Of a DNA stretch of 64,000 nucleotides, positions 1-8,384 are shown one piece after another (the stretch's first letter is position 1; each line of letters begins with the position of its first letter). Both the position numbers and the translations under genes were made by a program. The notes below the pieces were generated by a model. It was not told where the DNA came from. It ran no database searches and worked only from the letters and a program-made list of their open reading frames with translations. The stretch lies in assembly GCA_024402475.1 (NCBI GenBank), contig JAKSTQ010000001.1, positions 1 through 64,000 on the forward strand, given 5' to 3'. The DNA is from Treponema sp. (lineage in GTDB: Bacteria; Spirochaetota; Spirochaetia; Treponematales; Treponemataceae).

Positions 1-141
1 TCTGCTCGCCAGTCGAGTTTTTGTCTTTTAACCGATAATGCGTTCAAAAAACTATAACACAAGCTGCATTACGTTTTGCACCGCAAAACAAATGCAAGGT
101 CTGCTCGCCTGTCCAGTCTTTGTCTTTTAACCGATAATGCG
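1..141. repeat. Duplicated rodA 3' end with a hairpin spacer
   Basis: Positions 1-42 and 100-141 are direct repeats, 39 of 42 bases identical. The right copy covers the last codons and stop of rodA plus the bases after it. The left copy lies beyond the gene and runs to the window edge, so more copies may exist further left. Between them, 65-96 can fold into an interrupted hairpin (7-bp GTTTTGC/GCAAAAC core plus a 5-6 bp outer stem). No long T-tract follows on the minus strand, so it is not an obvious intrinsic terminator. What the repeat does is unknown. Confidence 0.7.
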
Positions 142-1506
142 AGCAGAAGATTCTTCCATAAAGTCATATTTTCTGTAATGAATACTCATCAAAAGCCCTA
201 CAGAAATCATGCCTGTCAAAAGTGAAGAACCACCATACGACAAAAAGATAAGCGGAATACCTGTAATCGGCATAAGCCCGATTGTCATTCCTACATTTAC
301 CAGAAAGTGGAAAAAGAACATGGCAAAAATTCCACATGCACAGTAATATCCATAATGATTATGAACATCCTTAATAATGTGGATAATGCGAATCATAAAT
401 ACAAGATAAATCAAAAAGATGAACGTACAGCCTAAAAAGCCCCATTCCTCAGAAATAATACTGAAAATAAAGTCAGTAGATTTTTCCGGAACGAAATCGA
501 ACAAAGACTGTGTACCTTTCATGAATCCTTTGCCCCAAAGGCCACCGGAACCAATTGCAGTCATTGAGTTAATAATCTGCCAACCGGAATTCTTTGTATC
601 AACATAAGGATTCAAAAATACAATAAGGCGGTTAACCTGGTAAGGCTTGAAAGTTTTTCCAATAACAATCGAAAAAAGCATTCCGAATGTAAGGATACCA
701 AAAACATAACTAAGCCAGAAAAAACTCCTATTATTGGAATAAAAATATCTTCCCAGCAAACAGATCATAGTAAGTGCTATAAGACCGCTTGTAACAATAA
801 GCCTTAAATTGCTGTTAGTAAAAATCTGTACAAAGGCAACAGGATGCTGAACAATAATTTCTTCCCAATAAGGCAGCATTGCAAAGATAACAGAGAACGC
901 ACCGCCAAACAGAACCATCATAATATATCGCAGCGGAATTCCGGCGGCAAAACACATAATAAGGTAAACAGGAATAAATACAGACGCAGTACCAAGGTCA
1001 GGCTGCATCAAAATAATTCCCACAGGAATCAAAAGAATTACCAGAGAAACAATAAATCTTTTTAACGGAGTTTCGTTATCCGTAATATTAAAATACCAGC
1101 CCAGAAAGAATATAAAAACAATCTTAGAAAATTCTGAAGGCTGAATACCAAAAATACCGATTTTAAGCCATGAACTTGCACCATTAGCTTCAAACCAGTC
1201 TTTAGCTTTCTGTTTTGAAATATGACTGACAATCGTAGGCATTGCAAGAACAATAAGAGCTGCAAGCATGAAAATTGCAATCCAGAAAATATATCGTTCA
1301 AGTTTGCGGTAATCATACCATGCAAACAAAATCATCAGAACAAGACCAATAAGTGCAAAGACAATCTGTCTTTTGTATTTTAAAGTAGTCATTTCACCAT
1401 TGGAATTAAAGCTTGATGAATAAATAAAAAGAATTCCAATGATAGTAAGCGCAATCATTGTCAAAAGGAGAATGTAATCAATAACAGATAATATTTTTGT
1501 CTTCAT
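127..1506 (-). CDS. rodA: RodA, rod-shape SEDS peptidoglycan polymerase
   Basis: A 459-residue polytopic membrane protein of the FtsW/RodA/SpoVE (SEDS) family. These proteins polymerise lipid II into glycan strands together with a class B penicillin-binding protein during side-wall growth. It has about ten hydrophobic segments. The C-terminal half carries the conserved GSGGLWGKG and PEKSTDFIFSIISEEWG stretches typical of RodA. The start has a GGAGAG Shine-Dalgarno. It is the last gene of the mreB-mreC-mreD-mrdA-rodA run, 9 bp after mrdA, which supports RodA rather than FtsW. The length is somewhat above the roughly 370-430 residues usual for the family. The 3' end is part of a direct repeat. 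Confidence 0.95.
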   Translation of the reverse strand: MKTKILSVIDYILLLTMIALTIIGILFIYSSSFNSNGEMTTLKYKRQIVFALIGLVLMILFAWYDYRKLERYIFWIAIFMLAALIVLAMPTIVSHISKQKAKDWFEANGASSWLKIGIFGIQPSEFSKIVFIFFLGWYFNITDNETPLKRFIVSLVILLIPVGIILMQPDLGTASVFIPVYLIMCFAAGIPLRYIMMVLFGGAFSVIFAMLPYWEEIIVQHPVAFVQIFTNSNLRLIVTSGLIALTMICLLGRYFYSNNRSFFWLSYVFGILTFGMLFSIVIGKTFKPYQVNRLIVFLNPYVDTKNSGWQIINSMTAIGSGGLWGKGFMKGTQSLFDFVPEKSTDFIFSIISEEWGFLGCTFIFLIYLVFMIRIIHIIKDVHNHYGYYCACGIFAMFFFHFLVNVGMTIGLMPITGIPLIFLSYGGSSLLTGMISVGLLMSIHYRKYDFMEESSARIIG

Positions 1507-1515
1507 ATTCTCTCC

Positions 1516-3417
1516 TTAATCGACGCGTCCGCCAACAGCCCGCGTTATAGGCTGATTAACAAGCCATCTTAAACCAAGGGTATCTACAGCTTCATCAAAA
1601 GTCTGATTTGCAAAATATCCCTGCATTACAATATTGGTTGCCCAGGTAGCCCACCACTGCCAGGCGTTGCGGGCTTCAACAATAGCACTTACAACAATCA
1701 TGTCTTCTGGATTTCCGTCATAAGGTGCATAAGACAAAAGCCATGAATGCCAGCTGTCTTTAAATCCTGTAACTTCTGCAGTACCAGTTTTTGCTGCAAT
1801 AATAACACTTGGGTTACGCAAAGCATATTTTGCAGTACCGTCAGTTGTTACATAGCGCAAAGATTCTTTGACTTCTTTCCAGACAGCATGGTTTATATCA
1901 TTATGATAAAGAACTTCAGGTTTGATTTCCCTGATAATTGAATTATCATTAGGATCACGAACTTCTTTTAGAACATGAGGTTTATAGATAGTACCTTCAT
2001 TAACAACCATTGCCATAACATTTGCAACCTGTAAAGGTGTTGCTGTTGTAGCACCCTGTCCAATAGAAACAGCCATTGTATCACCGTCAAGCCAGGTTCT
2101 GTGAGAAGGAAGTCGTTCCCAGTAAACAGGATAATCCTTAGGGAACAAACCTTCTTCTTCACCAGGAAGATCAATTCCGGTTTTCTGACCATATCCGAAC
2201 ATGCGGGCATATTCTGTAATTTTTGTAATTCCAAGATGATCACGGCCTGCAATCCAGAAATAAATGTCGCAGGAATGTCCAAGTGCCTGACGCAGATTCA
2301 GCTTACCATGTCCAGGTTTTGGTTCCCAGCAGTGAAAAGACTGACCGCCGTATTCCATTTCGCCCTTACATTCAATTTTTTCATATCTTGAAAATTTGCC
2401 TTCATTAAGAAGACCGGTTTCCATAACAATTTTAAATGTCGAAGCCGGTGGATAAGTAGCTGCTATAGAACGGTTCATCAATGGCTGAGCGTCATTAGAC
2501 AAAAGTTTGCTATATTCTTCAGAAAGATTTTCAGAGTTAAAGATGTTTGAGTTATAATAAGGATAAGAAACCATCGCAAGAACTTCACCAGTTGTAGGTT
2601 TAAGAACAACAATGGATCCAGAACGTTCTCCAAGTGCTTTTTCTGCAAGTGTCTGAACACGGGCATCAATTGTAAGAACCAGTTTCTTTCCCATTTCTGG
2701 AGGAACAATCTGAGGTTCAGTATTAAGATATCGTCCGTGACTGTCAACAAAACGGCTTTCATAACCGTCTTTTCCCTGCAACAGTTCATCGTACTGTTTT
2801 TCAATCCCGGTTTTTCCGATGATTGTATTTCGCTTATATCCTTTGTTTGACAAAAGGAAATATTCATTTTCATACATAATTCCTACATAGCCGAGAATAT
2901 GAGAAAATGAATTGGATTCAATATAGTTTCTTAAAGGCTTGTTAACCCATTTTACGCCAGGCAGGTCGTTAATATTTTCTGCAATATTTGAAACAATCGA
3001 AAAAGGAACATTCTTTTTAATCTGATGAATCTTAAACTTTGTTCTTTCTTTTTCTGGAATGATTTTATCGATTGCAGCTTTTTTTATTCCAAGGAAATCA
3101 GCAAGCTTTGCGGCAACAGTATCATAATCACCTTCTGGAATTTCACCAGGATTCATTAATACAGAGAATGAGTCAGTATTAATGACCAGCGGAGAGTTAT
3201 TGTTTCTGTCATAGATTTCACCGCGCTGAGCCGGAATTACAGTCAAACGGGTTGTAATTTCTGTTGATGCAATCTTGTAGTCAGAACCTTTAACAACCTG
3301 CATCAAAAAAAGTCTAAGTATAAAAATAGAAAACATTATAACCGCAGAAGCTATAAGTACTCCTGTTACAATATTCTTGTCGCGTTTAACCTGTTTTCCT
3401 CTAAAATAATCAGCCAT
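1516..3417 (-). CDS. mrdA: Penicillin-binding protein 2 (class B transpeptidase)
   Basis: A 633-residue peptidoglycan DD-transpeptidase that cross-links the glycan made by RodA. It has one N-terminal membrane anchor (about 17-42), a dimerisation domain with the RGEIYDRN signature near 65-72, and a transpeptidase domain with the three active-site motifs: STFK (326-329, nucleophile S326), SCD (382-384, in place of the common SxN) and KTG (543-545). It starts at ATG behind GGGTGGGGA, 20 bp after mreD. Its place between mreD and rodA identifies it as the elongation PBP2 rather than the division PBP3. Confidence 0.95.
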   Translation of the reverse strand: MADYFRGKQVKRDKNIVTGVLIASAVIMFSIFILRLFLMQVVKGSDYKIASTEITTRLTVIPAQRGEIYDRNNNSPLVINTDSFSVLMNPGEIPEGDYDTVAAKLADFLGIKKAAIDKIIPEKERTKFKIHQIKKNVPFSIVSNIAENINDLPGVKWVNKPLRNYIESNSFSHILGYVGIMYENEYFLLSNKGYKRNTIIGKTGIEKQYDELLQGKDGYESRFVDSHGRYLNTEPQIVPPEMGKKLVLTIDARVQTLAEKALGERSGSIVVLKPTTGEVLAMVSYPYYNSNIFNSENLSEEYSKLLSNDAQPLMNRSIAATYPPASTFKIVMETGLLNEGKFSRYEKIECKGEMEYGGQSFHCWEPKPGHGKLNLRQALGHSCDIYFWIAGRDHLGITKITEYARMFGYGQKTGIDLPGEEEGLFPKDYPVYWERLPSHRTWLDGDTMAVSIGQGATTATPLQVANVMAMVVNEGTIYKPHVLKEVRDPNDNSIIREIKPEVLYHNDINHAVWKEVKESLRYVTTDGTAKYALRNPSVIIAAKTGTAEVTGFKDSWHSWLLSYAPYDGNPEDMIVVSAIVEARNAWQWWATWATNIVMQGYFANQTFDEAVDTLGLRWLVNQPITRAVGGRVD

Positions 3418-3437
3418 TCCCCACCCTCAGTTAAAAA

Positions 3438-3947
3438 TTAAATCCGCTGATTTTTATCAATAATAATAAAGTTAGAAAAACAATCCAGCAATTTGAATAT
3501 TACCGGTGTAAGTAAAGAGTTCAAGATAAGTTCAACGAGGAACACCAGAGAAAAAACATTATAACTGTTTACAAAGTTCGGATAGAAAAGAGAAACAAGA
3601 TAAACCATAAGTGCTTTTGCAAGCGTTGCAATACATCCAAAAAGCATTGTTACAAAAACAGATTTAAGGTTGATCATCTTTTTAAGATAACCTGTAAAAT
3701 AACCAAGTACAGTTCTGATAAGACTGTTAAATCCGAAAGGTGCTCCGCCTAAAAAGTCAAGAACAAGCCCTGACATAAAGCCCATTGTTTCGCCCTGAGT
3801 TCTTCCGTTGTAAATTGAAAAGTACATTGTACAGATCAATACAATATCCGGAATTGCAGGAAGAAACATGATATTTGAAAGAATCGAAGTTTCAAGCAGA
3901 ACGCCGATAAAAAGAATCAATGCACAGAACAGATAAGATACTATCAT
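3438..3947 (-). CDS. mreD: MreD, rod-shape-determining membrane protein
   Basis: A 169-residue hydrophobic protein with five or six predicted membrane segments. It matches MreD in size, in its membrane character and in the gene order mreB-mreC-mreD-mrdA-rodA. MreD is part of the inner-membrane elongasome and partners MreC. Its start overlaps the mreC stop by 4 bp, pointing to translational coupling. The sequence is poorly conserved in this family, so the call rests mainly on context and topology. Confidence 0.88.
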   Translation of the reverse strand: MIVSYLFCALILFIGVLLETSILSNIMFLPAIPDIVLICTMYFSIYNGRTQGETMGFMSGLVLDFLGGAPFGFNSLIRTVLGYFTGYLKKMINLKSVFVTMLFGCIATLAKALMVYLVSLFYPNFVNSYNVFSLVFLVELILNSLLTPVIFKLLDCFSNFIIIDKNQRI

Positions 3948-4819
3948 TTTTTCTCTTCTCCTTCTGCCTTGTAGTCTTTCATAGAAACAATGATTACATT
4001 TTCAAGTTTAGAAAAATCAATTACAGGAATGATTTCAATGTTAAGGTTATTGTCGTAGCTGACAACCGATACTTTTGAAATTGTTCCAATTGGAATATCC
4101 TTAAGATAGTTTTCGTTTTCACCTGATGTTACAACAAGTTCACCGTACTTCAATTCTTCGATTGACTTACGCTTAATATGCTTTAACATAAGAGGAACAT
4201 CTTCCGAACCGTTACCGCTGATAAGTCCCAGGTTACGGGTATTCTGTACGCGTGCAGAAACAGAACAGTTAAAATCATAAATAGGCATAATCTGACAGGT
4301 ACCGTAACCAACAGTAACAACCTTTCCTACAACACCAACAGTTCCGTGCTGTACAGAAATTACAGGCATGTTCTTTTTAACGCCATCCTTGCTTCCTTTA
4401 TTTACAACAATTGTAGCATGAAGGTTATCAGCACCACGAGAAATAATATTAGCAGGAATTGTTTTGTTGACAAGACTTTCAGAAAAACCAAGAAGTTCCT
4501 TTAAGCGTTCATTTTCTTTTCTGATAGATGCATTAGTACGCTGCATATATTCATAGTCAGCAAGTTTTTCAAGCAATGCATCATATTCGCGGCTTAAAGT
4601 CGTAAGTTTTTTGATTGCACCAACAGTATCAGTTACATAACCGGTTACTGCTGCAATGCCTTTCTCAACAGTTGAACAGATTGTAAAACCGATCTGTTTA
4701 AAGTTAAGTACAAATCCGCCTGCATTAAAAGACATCATTACGGCTGCAGCAACGAGATATACTACAAAGAAAATTTCTGGGAGACGAATTGAAATTTTAA
4801 ACTTGTTTCGGTTTTTCAT
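3944..4819 (-). CDS. mreC: MreC, rod-shape-determining periplasmic protein
   Basis: A 291-residue protein with a short cytoplasmic N terminus, one membrane segment (about 14-36), a coiled coil (about 75-110) and a beta-rich periplasmic domain with the MreC pattern VNKGSKDGVKKNMPV and later SGEN...LKDIPIGTI. MreC links the cytoplasmic MreB filament to the PBP2/RodA complex. It begins 5 bp after mreB and overlaps mreD by 4 bp. Length is normal for the family. Confidence 0.93.
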   Translation of the reverse strand: MKNRNKFKISIRLPEIFFVVYLVAAAVMMSFNAGGFVLNFKQIGFTICSTVEKGIAAVTGYVTDTVGAIKKLTTLSREYDALLEKLADYEYMQRTNASIRKENERLKELLGFSESLVNKTIPANIISRGADNLHATIVVNKGSKDGVKKNMPVISVQHGTVGVVGKVVTVGYGTCQIMPIYDFNCSVSARVQNTRNLGLISGNGSEDVPLMLKHIKRKSIEELKYGELVVTSGENENYLKDIPIGTISKVSVVSYDNNLNIEIIPVIDFSKLENVIIVSMKDYKAEGEEKK

Positions 4820-4824
4820 CTGAA

Positions 4825-5856
4825 TTAGTTCAAGTTATCGTAAACTGCTCTGTCTGTAGACATATCTTTGAACAATTCGAATGCTTCACCAGCACCAAGA
4901 GCAACACATGCAAGAGGATTTTCAGCAAGAATAACAGGTACTTTTGCTTCCTGAGAAACAAGTGTTGTAAGGCCTTTAAGCATTGATCCACCGCCTGTCA
5001 TTACGATACCGCGTTCAACGATATCGGCTGCAAGCTCTGGTGGAGTATGTTTAAGTGTATTTTTGATTTCATCAATAATCTGACTTACTGGTTCTTTAAG
5101 AGCTTCACGGATATCAGCAGAATCAATTTCAAGACGGCGTGGAAGACCACTAGTAGCATCACGTCCTTTAATTTCCATCTTTTCAATGTTCTTGTTAGGA
5201 CATACGTTACCAATTTCGATCTTAAGTTTTTCTGCCATCTGCTGACCGATGATAAGGTGATGATGATTCTCGATATATTTAACGATTGTTTCGTCGAACT
5301 TGTTACCACCAACGCGGATAGAAGATGTAATAACCATACCGCCAAGAGAAATTACAGAAATTTCAGCAGTACCACCACCAATATCACATACCATGTGACC
5401 AGCAGGTTCATGAATAGGAATTTTTGCACCGATAGCAGCAGCAAGGCTTTCTGGAATTACTTCAACTTCTTTTGCACCTGCTTTAAGGGCAGCTTCGATA
5501 ACAGCACGGCGTTCAACTTCTGTAATACAAGAAGGAATACCAATCTTCATACGGGTTGTGTTAAAAATTCTGTGTTTTGGAAGAATCTTATTAATAAAGT
5601 ATTTGATCATTCTTTCGCAGGAATCAATATCTGCGATTACACCGTCGGCAAGCGGACGAGTTGCTGTAATGTTAGTTGGAGTTCTCCAGAGCATTCTTTT
5701 AGCTTCTGCACCAACTGCAACAACAGTGTTAGTTCCTTTTTCAACTGCAACAACTGAAGGTTCGTCAATTACGATACCCTTTCCACGTACATAAATAAGT
5801 GTGTTACAAGTTCCTAAATCAATACCAATATCAGTTACAAAATTATTAAATAACAT
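4825..5856 (-). CDS. mreB: MreB, actin-like rod-shape filament protein
   Basis: A 343-residue bacterial actin homologue. It shows the nucleotide-binding phosphate-1 motif GIDLGTCNT near residue 12, a phosphate-2 motif DIGGGTAE near 163 and an adenosine motif [10 protein letters not shown] near 290. It polymerises under the inner membrane and guides side-wall synthesis. It is the first gene of the shape operon, with a GGGGGAAT Shine-Dalgarno and its own promoter just upstream. Confidence 0.97.
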   Translation of the reverse strand: MLFNNFVTDIGIDLGTCNTLIYVRGKGIVIDEPSVVAVEKGTNTVVAVGAEAKRMLWRTPTNITATRPLADGVIADIDSCERMIKYFINKILPKHRIFNTTRMKIGIPSCITEVERRAVIEAALKAGAKEVEVIPESLAAAIGAKIPIHEPAGHMVCDIGGGTAEISVISLGGMVITSSIRVGGNKFDETIVKYIENHHHLIIGQQMAEKLKIEIGNVCPNKNIEKMEIKGRDATSGLPRRLEIDSADIREALKEPVSQIIDEIKNTLKHTPPELAADIVERGIVMTGGGSMLKGLTTLVSQEAKVPVILAENPLACVALGAGEAFELFKDMSTDRAVYDNLN

Positions 5857-5876
5857 GATTCCCCCATCTACTTTAT

Positions 5877-5905
5877 ATCATAATTCTATTTTAATCATTT
5901 TTCAA
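5877..5905 (-). promoter_or_regulatory. sigma-70-type promoter of the mreB operon
   Basis: On the minus strand TTGAAA (5900-5905) and TATGAT (5877-5882) are separated by exactly 17 bp. Transcription would start near 5870, about 14 nt before the mreB ATG, so the Shine-Dalgarno would lie at the transcript 5' end. A palindrome AACATATATATATGTT (5904-5919) overlaps the -35 edge and the preceding stop codon and could be an operator. That last point is inference. Confidence 0.7.
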
Positions 5906-5917
5906 CATATATATATG

Positions 5918-6868
5918 TTAATGATAGATTTTTTTCATTGCTTTTTCATGATTTATATCAATTTTTAAGGTATTTCTGTATTCGGCTCTGGCTTTTACTT
6001 TATCACCCTGATGTTCATAAATTTCTCCCATATAATAATGAGCATCTGCAATATTGTTATCAAGGCTCAATACCGATAAAAACTCTTTTTCGGCCTGATC
6101 AGTGTCATTATCATCAAGATAAATCTGTCCAAGCAGGATACTTGCACGAATCATAAGTGCATTATCTTTTGTATTGTTTCTAACCTGAAAAAGATACTGT
6201 TTTGCAGCTGAAAGATTCTTCTGTTTGTAATACTGTTCTGCAATAGAAAGCAAAAGCGAATCCGATTCACGCACAAGAAGGGCCTCGCTGAAGGCGCGGA
6301 TGCTTTCATATGTCATGCCAAGATTTGCATAACTCAAACCAAGATATTCAGGAATGTCGTCAGCTTTATATCCGGCAGATCTTGCAGCCTCAAGGTATTT
6401 AACTGCAAGGTCAGCATAGTAATAATATGAACAGATTGTATTCTTAAAATAATAAGCTTTCCCGAGAATATAAGAAATCTGAGGAATTGTTTTCTGTTTT
6501 GAATCCTGCAATGCAATTCGCAGACATCTGATTGATTCGTCAATATAAGAATGAGCACTGTCACTTTCTGTCTGAGAAACAGCAAGGTAGAATGCAGAAT
6601 ATCCGCGGTATGTAAGGATTGTGTTATTAGACATGTTTTTTTCAAGAAGAATGGAACTTACGTCATAAACGCTCTGATAATCAAATTCAGCCCATTTATC
6701 CTGAAGCATCGTAATAGAAGGTGTATTGTGAATTCTGTAAGAAACTTTTTTTACGGTAAAAATTGTAGCAGCAGTCAAAACCGCAAGTCCGGCTGCAATA
6801 ATAGAAACTATGGGAATTAATTTACTTTTGCGTTTTACGAGAGAACTGTTTTCGTCAGTTTTATTCAT
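5918..6868 (-). CDS. TPR-repeat membrane-anchored protein
   Basis: The chosen start is the internal ATG at 6868, because GGGTGGGGAT sits just before it; an upstream in-frame ATG has no such site. The protein is about 316 residues. It has a short basic cytoplasmic stretch, one membrane segment (about 18-40) and then helical repeats with the TPR pattern, clearest at the C terminus (NNIADAHYYMGEIYEHQGDK). It probably acts as a protein-interaction scaffold outside the inner membrane. The location next to mreB suggests, but does not show, a link to the cell envelope. Specific function unknown. Confidence 0.8.
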   Translation of the reverse strand: MNKTDENSSLVKRKSKLIPIVSIIAAGLAVLTAATIFTVKKVSYRIHNTPSITMLQDKWAEFDYQSVYDVSSILLEKNMSNNTILTYRGYSAFYLAVSQTESDSAHSYIDESIRCLRIALQDSKQKTIPQISYILGKAYYFKNTICSYYYYADLAVKYLEAARSAGYKADDIPEYLGLSYANLGMTYESIRAFSEALLVRESDSLLLSIAEQYYKQKNLSAAKQYLFQVRNNTKDNALMIRASILLGQIYLDDNDTDQAEKEFLSVLSLDNNIADAHYYMGEIYEHQGDKVKARAEYRNTLKIDINHEKAMKKIYH

Positions 6869-6898
6869 AGATCCCCACCCATATAAAAAAAACAAAAA

Positions 6899-7300
6899 AG
6901 AGACTGTAAGCCGGGTTCTGTTCTGGACTGCTACAGAAAACCATAACAGTCCGCATAACCATCTATCCGAAATTCAGATTACCCTGAATCTTTAGCGATC
7001 TACCCGCAGTCATAAGCCCGGAAAAGCAAAACTGCATACTTGACCTTGCTCCAAATGAGGTTTACCAGCAATCTGTGTTACCACAAATCCGGTGGGCTCT
7101 TACCCCGCCTTTTCACCCTTACACCGTTTCCGATGCGGTTATTTTCTGTTGCACTTTCTGTCAGACCAGGGGTTATACTTAAAAAAGTAACTGCCCTGTT
7201 CTGCCCGGTTCTTATCCGGCATTTTTTCCGGTGGAGCCCGGACTTTGGCCTCCTGAACACTGTCAAATCATTTTGACCGTTCAGGCGGTTATATCTCTTC
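6899..7300 (-). ncRNA. rnpB: RNase P RNA (bacterial type)
   Basis: The minus strand carries the conserved RNase P landmarks in order: AAAGTCCGGGCTCC near the 5' end, GGTAAGAGCCCACCGG, GGTAACACAGATTGCTGGTAAACC (given as two conserved blocks), GAGCAAGGTCAAGTATG, and the 3' block ACAGAACCCGGCTTA pairing back to the 5' side. Short GAGA/TCTC ends can form P1, and a T-run follows at the 3' end (6894-6899) as a terminator. The RNA is the catalytic subunit that matures tRNA 5' ends. The 5' end is only about 17 bp from the stop of the upstream zinc-ribbon gene. End coordinates are approximate by a few bases. Confidence 0.93.
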
Positions 7301-7317
7301 TTTGTTTATTTAACTAA

Positions 7318-8292
7318 TTACTCTTCTTCAACGATGTCCTGTTCTTCTTCATCGTCTTCAGAATCTTCATCATCGTCTTCGTCGTCTTTTTCTTTGTCAG
7401 AATAGTCGCCGTCATCGCTGAAGCGTTTGTTGTCTTCGCTATAACTTTCTCTGTCTTCGTCATAGCTTTCGCTGTCAGAAGCATAACGGTCCATTTCTTC
7501 TTCGTAGTGCTTTGTTTCTTCTTCTGTTTCTTCAAACTGAAGTTCATCTGGATCAACGAGGAAGAAGTCAACTTCGCCTTCCTGAGCCTGTTCGTAATAA
7601 AGGATACGAGAACAGTACGGACAGAAAAGAATCTTTTCACCTTCACGAACTTCGTTTGCAAACTGTGCAGGAAGAATCATATGACATCCGTCACAAACTG
7701 TTCCCTTAACAGCAACGATACCCTTAGAGTTACGCTGAATGATTCTCTGGAATTTATATACAACTTCCTGATCAAGTCCTTCAGAAACTGATTCTTCTTT
7801 CTTAGAAAGTTTATCAAGCTGTTTCTTGTATTTATCAAGCTGCTTGTTGATAGAAGCTTTTCTTCCGTTAAGATCGTTTTCAGAATCTTTAATGTAACCT
7901 TCATCCATTTTGAGGTCTTCAGAAAGTTCGCTGCAGCGTTTCTTTTCTTTATCAAGGTCTTTTCTTACAGCTTCTTCTTTTGCAGTAGCTTCTGTAATCT
8001 GTTTATCGAGTGCTTCATATTCGCGGTGTGTAGAAATGTTATCCATTCCTTTTTCACCTTCTTCACGAAGTTTTACAGCATCCTGGAGTTCTGCAGTAAG
8101 GGCAGCAACTTTTTCTTTGCATTCTTCATAAACTGCATTTTTTTCGAGGTATTCCTTTTTCTGACGGGCAAGGAGTGTTTCCTGTGCCTCAAGTTCTTTA
8201 GGAGACTCTTTGATTGAGTTCTCGATTTCGTATTTTTCTGAAAGAATATCCTGAAGGGATTTAAGTTTGTCAAAAACTTCTGACATCTGCAT
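7318..8292 (-). CDS. Coiled-coil C4 zinc-ribbon protein with acidic tail
   Basis: A 324-residue protein with a long charged coiled-coil region (about 1-190), then a C4 zinc ribbon with cysteines 200, 203, 224 and 227 (CDGCHM...FCPYC), as in the zf-RING_7/DUF164-type family of putative nucleic-acid-binding proteins. Residues about 253-324 are an extremely acidic low-complexity tail rich in Asp, Glu, Ser and Tyr, ending EEE, which is not part of the usual family fold. An AGAGG Shine-Dalgarno lies 10 nt before the first ATG; a second ATG two codons later is possible. Molecular function is not established. Confidence 0.85.
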   Translation of the reverse strand: MQMSEVFDKLKSLQDILSEKYEIENSIKESPKELEAQETLLARQKKEYLEKNAVYEECKEKVAALTAELQDAVKLREEGEKGMDNISTHREYEALDKQITEATAKEEAVRKDLDKEKKRCSELSEDLKMDEGYIKDSENDLNGRKASINKQLDKYKKQLDKLSKKEESVSEGLDQEVVYKFQRIIQRNSKGIVAVKGTVCDGCHMILPAQFANEVREGEKILFCPYCSRILYYEQAQEGEVDFFLVDPDELQFEETEEETKHYEEEMDRYASDSESYDEDRESYSEDNKRFSDDGDYSDKEKDDEDDDEDSEDDEEEQDIVEEE

Positions 8293-8334
8293 AATAAAAA
8301 AACCTCTTTTTATGGGTGTATTTGTTAACTATAT

Positions 8335-8372
8335 AGTAAAAAGCAAGTTATGTCTATTATGGCATAACCTGC
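8335..8372 (-). terminator. Intrinsic terminator after rpoD
   Basis: On the minus strand GCAGGTTATG (8363-8372) pairs with CATAACTTGC (8343-8352), a 10-bp stem with one G-U pair and a 10-nt loop, followed by TTTTT. It ends the mltG-dnaG-rpoD transcription unit just before the zinc-ribbon gene. Confidence 0.8.
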
Positions 8373-8384
8373 ATTTTTTCTGGT

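Noticed and set aside
5047..5757. Long plus-strand frame (236 codons) opposite mreB
   Set aside because: It is the antisense shadow of a highly conserved gene and its composition is Cys/Asn/Phe-rich and not protein-like.
5904..5919. AT palindrome AACATATATATATGTT as a terminator
   Set aside because: No T-run follows on the minus strand and it overlaps the mreB promoter, so it is not called a terminator.
7040..7276. Open frames on both strands over this stretch
   Set aside because: They lie inside the RNase P RNA, whose conserved blocks explain the sequence.
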